Shown here: positions 1 through 9,473 of the stretch, in pieces
How positions within the stretch are numbered: the stretch's first letter is position 1
Layout: each line of letters begins with the position of its first letter
Source: Chimaeribacter arupi
GTDB taxonomy: Bacteria; Pseudomonadota; Gammaproteobacteria; Enterobacterales; Enterobacteriaceae
Reading direction: 5' to 3'
Assembly: GCF_002858805.1 (NCBI RefSeq)
Contig: NZ_PJZI01000008.1
Location: 62,001-126,000 of the forward strand
DNA length: 64,000 bases
Translations under genes and position numbers: made by a program
The notes under the pieces: model-generated
The model's database searches: none
What the model was told of the DNA's origin: nothing
The model's input: the letters and a program-made list of their open reading frames with translations, nothing else

Positions 1-348
<348 letters not shown>

Positions 349-412
349 ACAGCCGTTGATGTTACAGGCTGATATCGCCGGTGGCGGTCACTGAGCCTGC
401 AAGGAGCGGGGC

Positions 413-1285
413 ATGAAAATAGCAGCGTTTGATATTGGCGGTACCTCATTAAAAATGGGGGTAGTCAGCAGCCAGGGGGATATCCTTCACAAAGATAAGA
501 AAGAGATTCCCCACCGTTCCGGCGAGGCCATTCTTGCCGCCATCCTCGGCTGGCTGAAGCAGCACCCAGGGTGTGAGGGGATAGCCATCAGTGTGCCGGG
601 TTATATCAACCCCCACAGCGGCTTTATTACCATGGGCGGCGCCATCCGCGATTTTGATCATTTCGATATCACCGGGTGGCTGGAAAATAAAACCGGTTTG
701 CCTGTCAGCGCCGAAAATGATGCCAACTGCGCACTGCTGGCGGAGCGCTGGCTGGGCAGCGCCGGGCAGATGGACAACGTCCTGATGATGACCATCGGCA
801 CCGGCATCGGCGGCGCGATATTCTGCAACGGCGCGCTGGTGAGTGGCCACCGTTTCCGGGCGGGCGAATTCGGCTACATTCTCAGTGAGCGCCCCGGCAG
901 TGACCGGCTGATGAAATCCACCATGAATGAGACCTGTACGCTCACGGTGTTGCGCCGGCGTTACGCCGGCCATGTCGGGAAAAACCCTGAAGAGGTCACC
1001 GGTGAGGAGATATTCGGCTTATACGACCAGGGCGATATAACCTGCCAACGTCTGGTGAATCAGTTTATGCAGGATATCTGCTCCGGCATCCATAACCTCG
1101 CCCATATCTTCGACCCGGAATGTATTTTCCTCGGCGGCGGCATTACCGAGCGCCCGCAATTCCTGGAAGAGATTAAACAGCACCTGGCCTGGTATCGCCT
1201 CTCCGTTGACGTACGGAGCGCCCGGCATGGGAACAGCGCGGGCCTGTTGGGCGCCGTGCGCCATTATCTCGATCGGCACACATAA
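413..1285 (+). CDS. bglK: ROK-family sugar kinase, probable beta-glucoside kinase
   Basis: This is a 290-residue ROK protein. It starts with the ATP-binding motif AAFDIGGTSLK, has the catalytic region SAENDANCALLAE and the MTIGTGIGGAI phosphate loop, and ends with the C-terminal FLGGGI motif. The zinc-binding CxCGxxGC motif of glucokinase-type ROK members is absent; the corresponding stretch reads RAGEFGYILSERPGS, as in BglK-type beta-glucoside kinases. BglK of Klebsiella phosphorylates cellobiose and other beta-glucosides at O6 with ATP, giving substrates for phospho-beta-glucosidases. The flanking GH1 and GH4 enzymes fit that job. An AAGGAG box lies just before the ATG. The substrate is inferred from context. 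Confidence 0.75.
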   Translation: MKIAAFDIGGTSLKMGVVSSQGDILHKDKKEIPHRSGEAILAAILGWLKQHPGCEGIAISVPGYINPHSGFITMGGAIRDFDHFDITGWLENKTGLPVSAENDANCALLAERWLGSAGQMDNVLMMTIGTGIGGAIFCNGALVSGHRFRAGEFGYILSERPGSDRLMKSTMNETCTLTVLRRRYAGHVGKNPEEVTGEEIFGLYDQGDITCQRLVNQFMQDICSGIHNLAHIFDPECIFLGGGITERPQFLEEIKQHLAWYRLSVDVRSARHGNSAGLLGAVRHYLDRHT

Positions 1286-1422
1286 CCTTTCCGGCCTGCG
1301 ACGGCAGGCTGAATTTTTAATATCTGCATTTCCTGGAAAACAGCATCCCTACGGTGAGGCTTCCTGCTGCCCTGCGCGGCCTATTCCCCTCGCCTGACTC
1401 ACACCAAACGGAGTTACATCCT

Positions 1423-2832
1423 ATGCAAAATAAGATCAAGATTGTCACCATCGGCGGGGGTTCCAGCTATACGCCGGAACTGATTGAAGGCCTTATCCTG
1501 CGTAAAGACCAGTTACCGATTGCTGAGCTGTGGCTGGTGGATATTGACGATGGCGCAGAGAAAATGGAAATCGTCGGGAATATGGCGAAGCGTATGATCG
1601 CCGCGGCGAAGCTGGACTGGCAGGTGCACCTGACGTTAAACCGCCGGGAAGCGCTGAAAAATGCGGATTATGTCACCACACAATTTCGCGTTGGCTTGCT
1701 GGATGCGCGCCTGAAAGATGAGGTGATCCCCTTAGCCAACGGTTTGATGGGGCAGGAGACCAACGGCGCAGGCGGTATTTTCAAAGCGTTCCGCACTATC
1801 CCGGTTATTCTCGACATCATCGATGATATGCGTGAATTATGCCCCAATGCCTGGCTGGTGGACTTCACCAACCCGGCGGGGATGGTCACGGAAGCTGCCA
1901 TCAAATACGGCAAATGGGAAAAAACCGTCGGGTTATGTAATGTCCCCTTCGGCCATATCACCCAGGCGTGCAAAGTGCTGGGCAAAGAGGAAAAGGATCT
2001 CTATTTCAAATTCGCCGGGCTTAACCATTTCCATTGGCACCGCGTCTGGGATCAGCAGGGCAATGAGCGCACCGCAGAACTGATTGAGAAAATCTACTCC
2101 CCTGAGCAGCAGGAGAGAACGGATGAAGGGCTGAAAAACATCCACCAGATCCCTTTCTATTTCGACCAGGTAAAACATCTGGGCCTGTTGCCTTGTGGCT
2201 ACCACCGCTACTACTACCTGCAGGAGCCGATGCTGGCACACGCTGTCGAGGAGTTCGCACGCTATGAAACCCGTGCGGAAGTGGTCAAGAAAACCGAAGC
2301 GCGACTGTTTGAGCTGTATAAAGACGTGAACCTGAACTACAAGCCTGAGGAGCTGAGCCAGCGCGGCGGTGCGCATTACAGCGATGCCGCGTGTGACCTG
2401 ATCGCGTCTATCCAGAACAACAGCGGTAAACTGATGGTGGTTTCTACCCGTAACAATGGGGCCATTGCTGATTTGCCGTTTGATTGCGTGGTGGAAATCA
2501 CTGCGGCCATCACGTCGCACGGCCCGGAGCCGCTGCGCTGGGGTGCGTTGCCGCCGGCTGCCCGCGGCATGATCCAGTTAATGAAAGCCATGGAAGAGAC
2601 GGTGATCGACGCGGCCGTCACCGGTGATTACGGTGCCGCCCTGCATGCCTTCACCATCAACCCGCTTATCCCGGCGGGGGAGACGGCCGTTAAGGTACTG
2701 GATGCGCTGCTCTACGCCCACAAAGCCTATCTGCCTAAATTTGCCGATAAAATTGCGCAGATAGAACAGGAGAAGCCTGAGATCGCGGCATTCGTCGACA
2801 CGCTGCTCGCCGACCGGAAAGCCCATGCCTGA
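1423..2832 (+). CDS. 6-phospho-beta-glucosidase, GH4 family (LicH/ChbF-like)
   Basis: This is a NAD+- and Mn2+-dependent GH4 glycosidase that splits phosphorylated beta-glucosides by a redox-elimination mechanism. The N-terminus has the Rossmann motif TIGGGSSYTPELIEG. The metal-ligand regions are present: NPAGMVTEA, the Cys in GLCNVPFG and the His in GLNHFHWHR. Length (469 residues) is normal for the family. A longer frame reaches back to 1354, but ATG 1423 is chosen because ACGGAG lies just upstream and the Rossmann strand begins immediately after it. It follows the ROK kinase by about 140 bases and is closed by a terminator, so it probably ends the beta-glucoside operon. Confidence 0.92.
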   Translation: MQNKIKIVTIGGGSSYTPELIEGLILRKDQLPIAELWLVDIDDGAEKMEIVGNMAKRMIAAAKLDWQVHLTLNRREALKNADYVTTQFRVGLLDARLKDEVIPLANGLMGQETNGAGGIFKAFRTIPVILDIIDDMRELCPNAWLVDFTNPAGMVTEAAIKYGKWEKTVGLCNVPFGHITQACKVLGKEEKDLYFKFAGLNHFHWHRVWDQQGNERTAELIEKIYSPEQQERTDEGLKNIHQIPFYFDQVKHLGLLPCGYHRYYYLQEPMLAHAVEEFARYETRAEVVKKTEARLFELYKDVNLNYKPEELSQRGGAHYSDAACDLIASIQNNSGKLMVVSTRNNGAIADLPFDCVVEITAAITSHGPEPLRWGALPPAARGMIQLMKAMEETVIDAAVTGDYGAALHAFTINPLIPAGETAVKVLDALLYAHKAYLPKFADKIAQIEQEKPEIAAFVDTLLADRKAHA

Positions 2833-2847
2833 AGGCGTTGCCCGGAT

Positions 2848-2876
2848 ACCGCCTCGCATTGAGGCGGTTGTTTTGT
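2848..2876 (+). terminator. Rho-independent terminator after the GH4 gene
   Basis: A perfect 8-bp stem (ACCGCCTC / GAGGCGGT) with a GCATT loop is followed by a T-rich run (TGTTTTG). It lies 16 bases past the GH4 stop codon. Confidence 0.85.
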
Positions 2877-3154
2877 GGTCATGGCATGACCTTCCCCTAC
2901 ATCGTCTTCCGCCGTTAAATGCTATCAACGTGTGCTCTTCTGCTCTGTCGCCTGAGATAACCGGCAGTGTCAGGATCAGGCACGGATGCACCAAACAGCC
3001 TGTGTAAACTATTTGTTACGGGAGGCAGCCTCCCGATCCTTCTCTGTTGAGTGACAATAACTGCTGGCTTTAAATAGAATTGCAGCGCTTAATACTTCTT
3101 AATTCAATATTTCCAGCCATTTGTCTGGACAAAATGCAATCAAGGACACTTTCA

Positions 3155-3667
3155 ATGACCAGAACGTCCCCGTTGGCCATCTGTTTGCTGATGACCGCCA
3201 GTTGCCTTTCAGCAAGCGCTTTCGCTCAGCAGCCGCCTTTAAAAAATATCGCACCTTATCCGCAACCGGAGAAAGGAATAAGCCGGCAGGTGATCCAGCT
3301 GCCGGAACGTAAGAATGAGTATTTATATAAAATTGAGCTGATGATTGGTCAAACGTTAGAAACCGACTGTAACCAGCACCATTTGCTGGGCCAGCTGCGG
3401 AGCGAGACGGTGGATGGCTGGGGATACCCTTATTACGTGTATGAGCCGGCAAAAACGCCGGATTCAGGCATGATGCACGTCTCGACTATGATGGCCTGCC
3501 CTGAAGGGAAAAAGGAAAAGAAATTTGTCGACGCAAATCTCGGGGCGAATGGCATGTTGCGTTATAACAGTAAACTTCCCGTCGTGGTGTATACGCCAGG
3601 CAACATTGAGGTTAAATACCGCATCTGGAAAGCCGAAGACAACATCAGTTCTGCCAAAATAGAGTAA
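3155..3667 (+). CDS. eco: Ecotin, periplasmic serine protease inhibitor
   Basis: Ecotin is a dimeric periplasmic inhibitor of trypsin-fold proteases. This copy has a Sec signal peptide ending ASAFA before [13 protein letters not shown], then the family hallmarks [27 protein letters not shown], the reactive-site loop [15 protein letters not shown] with Met-Met around P1, and [16 protein letters not shown]. Start ATG 3155 is supported by AAGGA eight bases upstream; the frame is open back to 3080. Compared with the E. coli protein as I remember it, the stretch just before the reactive-site loop is a few residues longer ([12 protein letters not shown]) and brings an extra Met-Met pair. It is a single-gene unit. 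Confidence 0.95.
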   Translation: MTRTSPLAICLLMTASCLSASAFAQQPPLKNIAPYPQPEKGISRQVIQLPERKNEYLYKIELMIGQTLETDCNQHHLLGQLRSETVDGWGYPYYVYEPAKTPDSGMMHVSTMMACPEGKKEKKFVDANLGANGMLRYNSKLPVVVYTPGNIEVKYRIWKAEDNISSAKIE

Positions 3668-3777
3668 ACCGTAATGCGTTAAAGTCCGGCTTTTTCCCCC
3701 GGTATACGACTGATATTCCACCGCCTTGCTTTCTGGCCGGAAAACCCCTGCGCGCCCGGCTTTCCGTCGCATTGTGG

Positions 3778-4773
3778 CTACCCGTCCAATGCGCCGGTGC
3801 CTGCGCTTTCCGTCGCCATGCTGCCAAACAGCTTACGGTAGGAGGAGAGTGAGACGCCCACCGATTTACGGAATGCGGCACGGAAACTCTCCATAGACCC
3901 GAACCCACAATATTCCATGACGTGTTCGTTAGGCAGGTGGTTATTTTCGAGTAACTCGCGCGCAAGGTTCATCCGGGCCTGAAGCAACCAGGCTTTGGGG
4001 GTTGTCCCCATCGCCTCTTTGAAACGCCGCAGAAAAGTCCGTTCTGACATTAACGCCCTGTCTGCCATTTGCCTGACTGACAGCGCCCTGTCCAGGTTCT
4101 GAAGCGCCCACTCAAGCACCGGGGCAATCTCATCACGCGGCTTCTGTGCAACAGGAGACGGGATAAACTGGATTTGCCCGCCAGAACGTTGCGGGGCCAT
4201 CACTAAACGCCTCGCCACCACGTTAGCAATATGCGCACCGTAATCACGGCAAATCAGATGAAGGCAGGCATCAATCCCTGCTGCGCTTCCCGCAGAGGTA
4301 ATAATTTGCCCGCTGTCGACATACAGGACATTCGGGTCCACGGTTATATCGGGATAGTGCGCCGCCAGCTCACTGGTATAACGCCAATGGGTGGTCGCAC
4401 GCTTGCCGTTCAGTAAGCCGGCAGCCGCCAGGACAAAAACGCCTGAGCAGATAGAGAGCAGGCGCGCCCCGCGCTGACAGGCCTCACACACTGCGTCCAG
4501 AAGGGCCTGCGGTGGCTTTTCATCGCGGTTACGCCAGCCGGGAATAATGATGGTTTGCGCTTCGCTGAGCGAGTCCAGCCCAAAATCTGAAACAACCTGG
4601 ATGCCTTCTGACACTTTTATCGGGGAAGGGTCGACCGACACTATCCGGTGTTGATACCAGGGAAAATCAAATTCAGGGCGATGAAGGCCAAAAATCTCTA
4701 CCGCGATCCCAAATTCAAACGCACAAAGTCCGTCATAAGCCAGGATGGCGACCAAACCGGGGTGTTTTAACAT
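3778..4773 (-). CDS. ftrA: FtrA-type transcriptional regulator (DJ-1/PfpI + AraC HTH)
   Basis: The N-terminal half is a DJ-1/PfpI-like class I amidotransferase fold (HPGLVAILAYDGLCAFEFG, and the nucleophile-elbow region LLSICSGVFVLAAAG). The last ~100 residues hold the two helix-turn-helix motifs of AraC/XylS proteins (LSVRQMADRALMSERTFLRRFKE; EHVMEYCGFGSMESFRAAFRK). This architecture is GlxA/FtrA. I chose ATG 4773 because the fold begins two residues later; a GTG at 4848 would add 25 residues but has no ribosome site. It is divergent from the rhodanese and acetyltransferase genes at 4869-5797, a pairing that suggests it controls them. The inducer is unknown. Confidence 0.85.
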   Translation of the reverse strand: MLKHPGLVAILAYDGLCAFEFGIAVEIFGLHRPEFDFPWYQHRIVSVDPSPIKVSEGIQVVSDFGLDSLSEAQTIIIPGWRNRDEKPPQALLDAVCEACQRGARLLSICSGVFVLAAAGLLNGKRATTHWRYTSELAAHYPDITVDPNVLYVDSGQIITSAGSAAGIDACLHLICRDYGAHIANVVARRLVMAPQRSGGQIQFIPSPVAQKPRDEIAPVLEWALQNLDRALSVRQMADRALMSERTFLRRFKEAMGTTPKAWLLQARMNLARELLENNHLPNEHVMEYCGFGSMESFRAAFRKSVGVSLSSYRKLFGSMATESAGTGALDG

Positions 4774-4868
4774 TGGCGGAAAACTACCAGTTATTGTCAG
4801 TGCCGCCACTTTATCAGCGTGAGGCTGCTTCTTACAATCATCAGACACTTTGAAAGGAGACAGTGCTC

Positions 4869-5303
4869 ATGCCAAGTTTAATCAGTGAAGTTCCCGCCGC
4901 CTCACCTGCTGAATCCCTGCAACATTTCAGCCGCCGTTTAGCGTTTGAAACCGATTGCTCTGATGTCCATCAGAGCCAGAAAACAGGCAATGTCGACTAT
5001 GTGTTGGTCGATGTCAGAAGTGGTGAAGCCTTTGCAAAAGCGCATGTCCCCGGCGCGATCAGTATTCCCACGCGTACTATTACTGAGGAGCGCATGTCCG
5101 GGTATCCACGCGAGACGCTGTTTGTTGTTTACTGTGCCGGCCCCCACTGTAACGGCGTACACCGTGCCGCCATCCGGCTGGCTGGGCTGGGTTTTGCGGT
5201 AAAAGAGATGATTGGCGGCCTTACCGGCTGGGTTGACGAAGGGCTTCCCCTGCAGGGAGAACATATTCCCGCCCCTGCCGATGGGTTCTCCTGCGAATGT
5301 TGA
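4869..5303 (+). CDS. Rhodanese-like domain protein
   Basis: A single rhodanese domain of 144 residues. The segments VDYVLVDVRSGEAFAKAHVPGAISIP and TLFVVYCAGPHCNGVHRAA are typical; the Cys in VYCAGPHC occupies the active-site loop position where rhodaneses carry the persulfide, and a second Cys follows four residues later. Start ATG 4869 has AAAGGAG about nine bases upstream; a GTG two codons earlier is possible. Its stop overlaps the next gene, so the two are probably translated together. The divergent FtrA-type regulator is the likely controller. A role in sulfur transfer or thiol detoxification is a family-level inference. Confidence 0.85.
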   Translation: MPSLISEVPAASPAESLQHFSRRLAFETDCSDVHQSQKTGNVDYVLVDVRSGEAFAKAHVPGAISIPTRTITEERMSGYPRETLFVVYCAGPHCNGVHRAAIRLAGLGFAVKEMIGGLTGWVDEGLPLQGEHIPAPADGFSCEC

Positions 5304-5797
5304 CTCCCCCCCTCACTATCCGGGCAGCGATGCCCGGTGATATCCCGGATGTGCTCAGGCATATGCGTTCGCTGGCGGATTTCGAGCATTATATCAGCGA
5401 CTTTACTGTCGATGAAAAGTCCCTGTTAACGCGCGTGTTTGGGCCACATCCTGAATGCCATATTTTTGTCGCCGAGTGCCGTGAAGGCATTATTGGCTAT
5501 GCGGTTGGGCTGGTTATCCCCTTTACCTACGATTTGAAGAAAACGCTGGTTCTGAAAGAGTTTTTTGTGGATTCAGGGCACAGGGGAAAAGGCACCGGCT
5601 CTGCGCTTTTTCGCCATGTGGCGGCCTGGGCTATTGCTGAGGGTGGGGGGCGGCTGAAATGGGATGTGATGGCCGGAAATCAGCCTGCAGAAGCCTTTTA
5701 CAAAAAGCATGGCGGCTGCCCTGACAGTAAGTGGAGACCTTATGTGATGGGTGAAGACGCGTTAAAAGCGGCTGCGAACGGCATGGTGTCTGAATAA
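5297..5797 (+). CDS. GNAT-family N-acetyltransferase (diamine/thialysine type)
   Basis: A 166-residue GNAT protein. The acetyl-CoA pyrophosphate-binding loop is seen as DSGHRGKGTGSALFRHVA, followed by the strand and helix LKWDVMAGNQPAEAFYKKHGG. The LVLKEFFVDSGHRGKG and NQPAEAFYKKHG signatures resemble the spermidine/thialysine acetyltransferase subgroup, so a small polyamine or amino-acid substrate is possible. ATG 5297 overlaps the 3' end of the rhodanese gene by seven bases, indicating translational coupling. The substrate is not identifiable from sequence. Confidence 0.85.
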   Translation: MLTPPLTIRAAMPGDIPDVLRHMRSLADFEHYISDFTVDEKSLLTRVFGPHPECHIFVAECREGIIGYAVGLVIPFTYDLKKTLVLKEFFVDSGHRGKGTGSALFRHVAAWAIAEGGGRLKWDVMAGNQPAEAFYKKHGGCPDSKWRPYVMGEDALKAAANGMVSE

Positions 5798-5934
5798 ACG
5801 CGCCGGTTAAAACATGACATCAGGGTAACCGGAAAGCAGATTCCTTCATCTCTTTGATGGAGGCGTCTCTTCACCCGTTACCTTTTCACTTGCTGAAACA
5901 GGGAGGCCTGATGAGCCTGACCGGTGATGTTCAC

Positions 5935-6591
5935 TTACATAAATGCCCTGAACGCTTCTGCCTCTGCATTGGCAAGCATTGAGGCCCGGAGGTGTGGGGC
6001 CGCGGCAAGGTAGCGAGAAACCAGGTGGAACCCTGCGCTATATCCCAGCCACCGGGGTAAAGAGCCGGTTCCGTAAAACCAGGCATTGTGATCGTAATCC
6101 GTGCGATGCCAGTATTCACTGAGGTGTGGAATATAGGGTTGGAGTATGTCTGAACTGAGGCGCTCCCAGGGCTCTGGTTCCCCTGCAAAAAGCTCAAGCG
6201 CAAAATGCCCGGCAAGCCCTTCAGACACCAGCGCTTCACCGAGCGTCCGGCCATATCCCGGCCCGGCCCACCGCGCAGCATGGTGCAGCTCATGCGCAAA
6301 CATCCGCTCAAGGGCATCCTCTTCATTGTGAGAAAACGCCGGGTTTTCAGGATCAACCGTGATATACACCACCCCCGGTTCCGGGCAATATCCCATATGC
6401 CCTTTTTCCGGGATGACATACGCCCCCGCTTTTACCACAACATCGACAGCAGGCAGCGGCAGCAGTTTGTTTGCGAGGGCGTAGGTATGGGGCAGGCAGC
6501 TATGAAGCCATTCACAGTAAGGGGTGAGTTTCCCGTGCGCATTCAAAATATGAAGCGTCATTTGCGGCATAACACTGTTACCCAAAAGCAT
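5935..6591 (-). CDS. DUF2268-type putative Zn-dependent protease
   Basis: 218 residues with a zincin motif, FAHELHHAARW (HExxH), and a downstream candidate third ligand in ALVSEGLAGHFA. This arrangement matches the DUF2268 family of predicted Zn-dependent proteases. No signal peptide is evident, so a cytoplasmic location is likely. AAGG lies eight bases before the ATG at 6591. The gene stands alone; the 130 bases downstream hold no other gene. The substrate is unknown. Confidence 0.8.
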   Translation of the reverse strand: MLLGNSVMPQMTLHILNAHGKLTPYCEWLHSCLPHTYALANKLLPLPAVDVVVKAGAYVIPEKGHMGYCPEPGVVYITVDPENPAFSHNEEDALERMFAHELHHAARWAGPGYGRTLGEALVSEGLAGHFALELFAGEPEPWERLSSDILQPYIPHLSEYWHRTDYDHNAWFYGTGSLPRWLGYSAGFHLVSRYLAAAPHLRASMLANAEAEAFRAFM

Positions 6592-6704
6592 TAATAGAGC
6601 CTTATGTTAACAGACACAGACACAGACACAGGCGCACTAAGCGGCAAGCGGCTCACCGGCCGCAATGCAGGCGCTCAGTGCCCGGACGCCTGCAAACCCG
6701 TTGA

Positions 6705-7957
6705 TTATGCATCCTGCAAGCGTGCCAGCATACTTACCCGGCAGGCGTAAATAATCACGCACAACAGCAGGCTGAGTAACGCCGTGCAGATAAATACCCC
6801 CGCACCGGTCATCGACAGCATCACACCACCGATTAACGGCCCGGCAGCGATCCCAAGCGAAGACAGCATGGACGCGCCCAGGTAGGCACCACGATGTGCT
6901 GCCGGGGCCAACTGATCGAGCAAAATGTTCAGGTTCGGCATCAGAATCGCTTCCCCCATGCTGAACACACCGGTCACCGTCAGCCATAGCCAGATGTCCG
7001 TCGTACGGATGGAAAAAAGCACAGCTGCGATAAAGCGAAAATGATGCCGCCCAGAAGAATGCGTTTCGGCAGGGCAATGTGCGCCAGAAACCGCATAATA
7101 AACGTTTGAAATACCAACACGGTACAGGCATTCGTGACCAGTATCAGGGTAATCAGCTTAACCGCCGCGTTGCCGTCAAGTAACAGGAGATACTGGGGCA
7201 ATATGGCTTCGTAATGGATAAAAACAACGCTGCACAAAATGCTGCACAGCAGCGCCGCCATGTAGATTTTATCCCTGGCGATAATACCTATCACCTGGTG
7301 CAGCTTAACCGCCGGCCCGCTGCCGGCCTGTTGCTCAGCCAGCAGTTTGCCCGCCGGGATAAACAGCAGCACGTAGACGAAAAAAGGCAGATAAGACAGC
7401 CCGGTTATCAGGAATGTCCCCTTCTGAGAGGTCAGGCCAAATGCTATCCCCACCAGCGGGCCACATACCGCCGCAACGTTAATCAGGTAGTAGCGCATTT
7501 GCAGGGCAAGTGCACGGCGGCGGCGGTCACCCAGCAAATCACTCATCAGCGCACGCAGGGGCGGATCAACCCACGCAAAGGACACACCAATGATCATCAG
7601 GCCGACGATAAACAGCCCTATCCCGGTTGCCTGCGCCAGGGTGATATACCCCACGGCGGAAAACGCACAGCCCAGCAGAAGAATAACGCGCCGGCCCAGC
7701 CTGTCCGAAATTTGCCCGCCATACATCCCGAGCACCACCGAAAACAGGGCGCTGCTGGTCATCGCCAGGCCAATAGCAACCGGCGACATATGGTAATTCT
7801 GCGTCATGATCACCGCGATAAACGGCCAGGCCATAAAATAGCTGAACCGTATGACGAGCGTAAAAAAGAGCAGCGCATGGACAGTCGCCGGGAAAGATTT
7901 CAGCGTCTGGAACAGGCCTGTTGCCGCACTGGCTTCAGCAACCGGTTTACTCGTCAT
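6705..7957 (-). pseudogene. MFS drug-efflux-like transporter, split by a -1 frameshift
   Basis: A 12-helix MFS transporter is encoded in two overlapping frames: residues 1-~310 in one (7957 down to about 7020) and the last ~100 residues in another (down to 6705). Part one has the MFS loop motif GGQISDRLGRR; part two continues the helices without a gap in homology (AVLFSIRTTDIWLWLTV, GVFSMGEAILMPNLN). The switch falls on a run of six A at 7013-7018 (six T in the mRNA sense); a seventh base would restore one frame of about 415 residues. It may be a true pseudogene, a phase-variable tract, a slippage site or a sequencing error. The substrate is unknown. Confidence 0.8.
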
Positions 7958-8392
7958 AAGCTATCCTTATCATTATTTTTATTAACAGGCTGGGGTCGCT
8001 GTTGGGCATAAGCGACTAAATAGTAATAAGATTATTCTTCTGCGCCCGCAATAAAAATGTTAATGAAGTGTTGAATTCACCAGCTTGTGAGGTAATGGCT
8101 CTTTGTGGCAGGGAAATATAAGGGAAAGCGGGAAGCAGAGAATAAAATACGGACGTTACTGCTGGCATCAACGGCAACCCCCTGTGGGAAGCGGGCGTGA
8201 ACAGGGTTAACCCTGCGCGTTTGTCCCAGCCCACATGGGACTCCTCTTAAAACGCCGTTCCGGCCGGGTTGGCGTTACCCGGTTGCGTAGCGTGCGTGAT
8301 AAATTACCCCACACATATTCTGATACAGATTATTGCCTGATTCACCGTATTGACTGCAACGGCCGCCTGCCGGCCTGTTCAGGGAGAACGCT
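7958..8392. other. Intergenic region between the MFS gene and the DsrE-like gene
   Basis: A 435-base gap between divergent genes. It contains a perfect 14-bp palindrome, CAGGGTTAACCCTG at 8202-8215, which could be an operator. A 72-codon minus-strand frame at 8016-8234 shows no recognisable features and is not called. Confidence 0.5.
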
Positions 8393-8995
8393 ATGCGCCA
8401 TCTGACATCATTAGTGATCGTTGCTTTGCTGGGCGGGGCGGTGGGGGCTGCGGCCACGCAAGCGCCCAGGTTGATCACCCATTTTTCCGGCACACAGACG
8501 GCAAAAACCGCCCCGGCCGGGTTCTGGCAGACGCCCACCATCGAGGGTTACGGCAAAATCCACTATCTGCCGGAATCGGCTTACCTGCCGCGTACGGATA
8601 AGGTGCATAAAATTGTCTTCCAGATTACCGAACAGGCCGATGCGCCCGACAAAGTGAACAAAGAACTCGATCATCTGGCACGCACGGTAAACCTCTATGT
8701 CGCCGCCGGTGTGCCGCTCAGCCAGCTTAAGTTTGTCGGGGCAATTTCGGGCGCCGCCACTGATGCAATTTTAAGCAATGAGCACTACCATGAGGTGTTT
8801 GGCATCAAAAACCCCAATGCCGCATTGATTGAGCAACTGACCCGCGCCGGTGTGGATCTGGCGGTATGCAGCCAGGCGGTGGCCGGGCACCACTACCCTT
8901 ATGATGCGATCGACCCCCACGTCACGCTCGCGCTCTCCAGCCTGACGACCATCACTTCCCTGGAAGAAGACGGCTATGTATTAATGCCGCTATGA
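8393..8995 (+). CDS. Exported DsrE/DsrF-like protein (paralogue A)
   Basis: A 200-residue protein with an N-terminal hydrophobic segment (SLVIVALLGGAVGAAATQA) that should act as a signal or anchor, then a DsrE-like alpha/beta domain: KIVFQITEQADAPDKVNKELDHLARTVNLY, AAGVPLSQLKFVGAISG, and a Cys in VDLAVCSQAVAGHHY at the position typical for DsrE-type proteins. AGGGAGA precedes the ATG. A clear paralogue sits at 61544-62149, sharing TPTIEGYG, NLYV-x-x-GVPL-x-QLKFV and the C-terminal ML/FMPL ending. The function is unknown; a periplasmic sulfur or redox role is a family-level guess. Confidence 0.8.
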   Translation: MRHLTSLVIVALLGGAVGAAATQAPRLITHFSGTQTAKTAPAGFWQTPTIEGYGKIHYLPESAYLPRTDKVHKIVFQITEQADAPDKVNKELDHLARTVNLYVAAGVPLSQLKFVGAISGAATDAILSNEHYHEVFGIKNPNAALIEQLTRAGVDLAVCSQAVAGHHYPYDAIDPHVTLALSSLTTITSLEEDGYVLMPL

Positions 8996-9006
8996 TCTTC
9001 CCCTAC

Positions 9007-9044
9007 CAAACCGGCGTTATTTAGCAGGATAAACAACGCCGGTT
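9007..9044 (+). terminator. Hairpin after the DsrE-like gene
   Basis: Inverted repeat AAACCGGCGTT / AACGCCGGTTT (11-bp arms, 16-base loop) immediately downstream of the stop at 8995. There is no clear T run, so termination is probable rather than certain. The rest of the gap up to 9473 is AT-rich at first and holds no recognisable gene. Confidence 0.55.
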
Positions 9045-9473
9045 TAGTAATTCGTGCTAATAACTTCCCGTAAATTTTGTAAAAAATCGTTTATTTAGTT
9101 TATTGCAGCTAAAAGTTTTGTATCGCGTGCATAAACCACTGGATGAACAATACTTCGTCTATCCTGACTCATAAGTGGGATGGACAAACCTGTCCCTGAC
9201 TTTCTCAAAATAACGATATGTTTTTGCCGAAAGATCCCGTGATTATGCCGTTCTGCTCATCAGTCCGGCATTGGGCTGAGGCCTTTCTCTTTCGCGCGTA
9301 GCCGGTCACCGGTACGCCGCACCACACAGTGATACCGTTTTGCAACACGGCCGTTTTCCTGCGGACAGGAGGCGGCTTCCCCAGCGTTTGTGTCGCGATG
9401 CCCTGCCTGCCAGAAATGGCCAATGGGCAGGCAAAAGGCAGCGCCGGCTCATTTTATGCAAAAGGAACACGTC

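Noticed and set aside
6609-6630. CAGACA-type simple repeat before the MFS gene end
   Set aside because: Only about three and a half units in a non-coding spot; no functional context.
7214-8011. 265-codon plus-strand open frame
   Set aside because: Antisense to the MFS gene; no family features.
8016-8234. 72-codon minus-strand frame
   Set aside because: No ribosome site or family pattern, and it overlaps the palindrome in a promoter gap.
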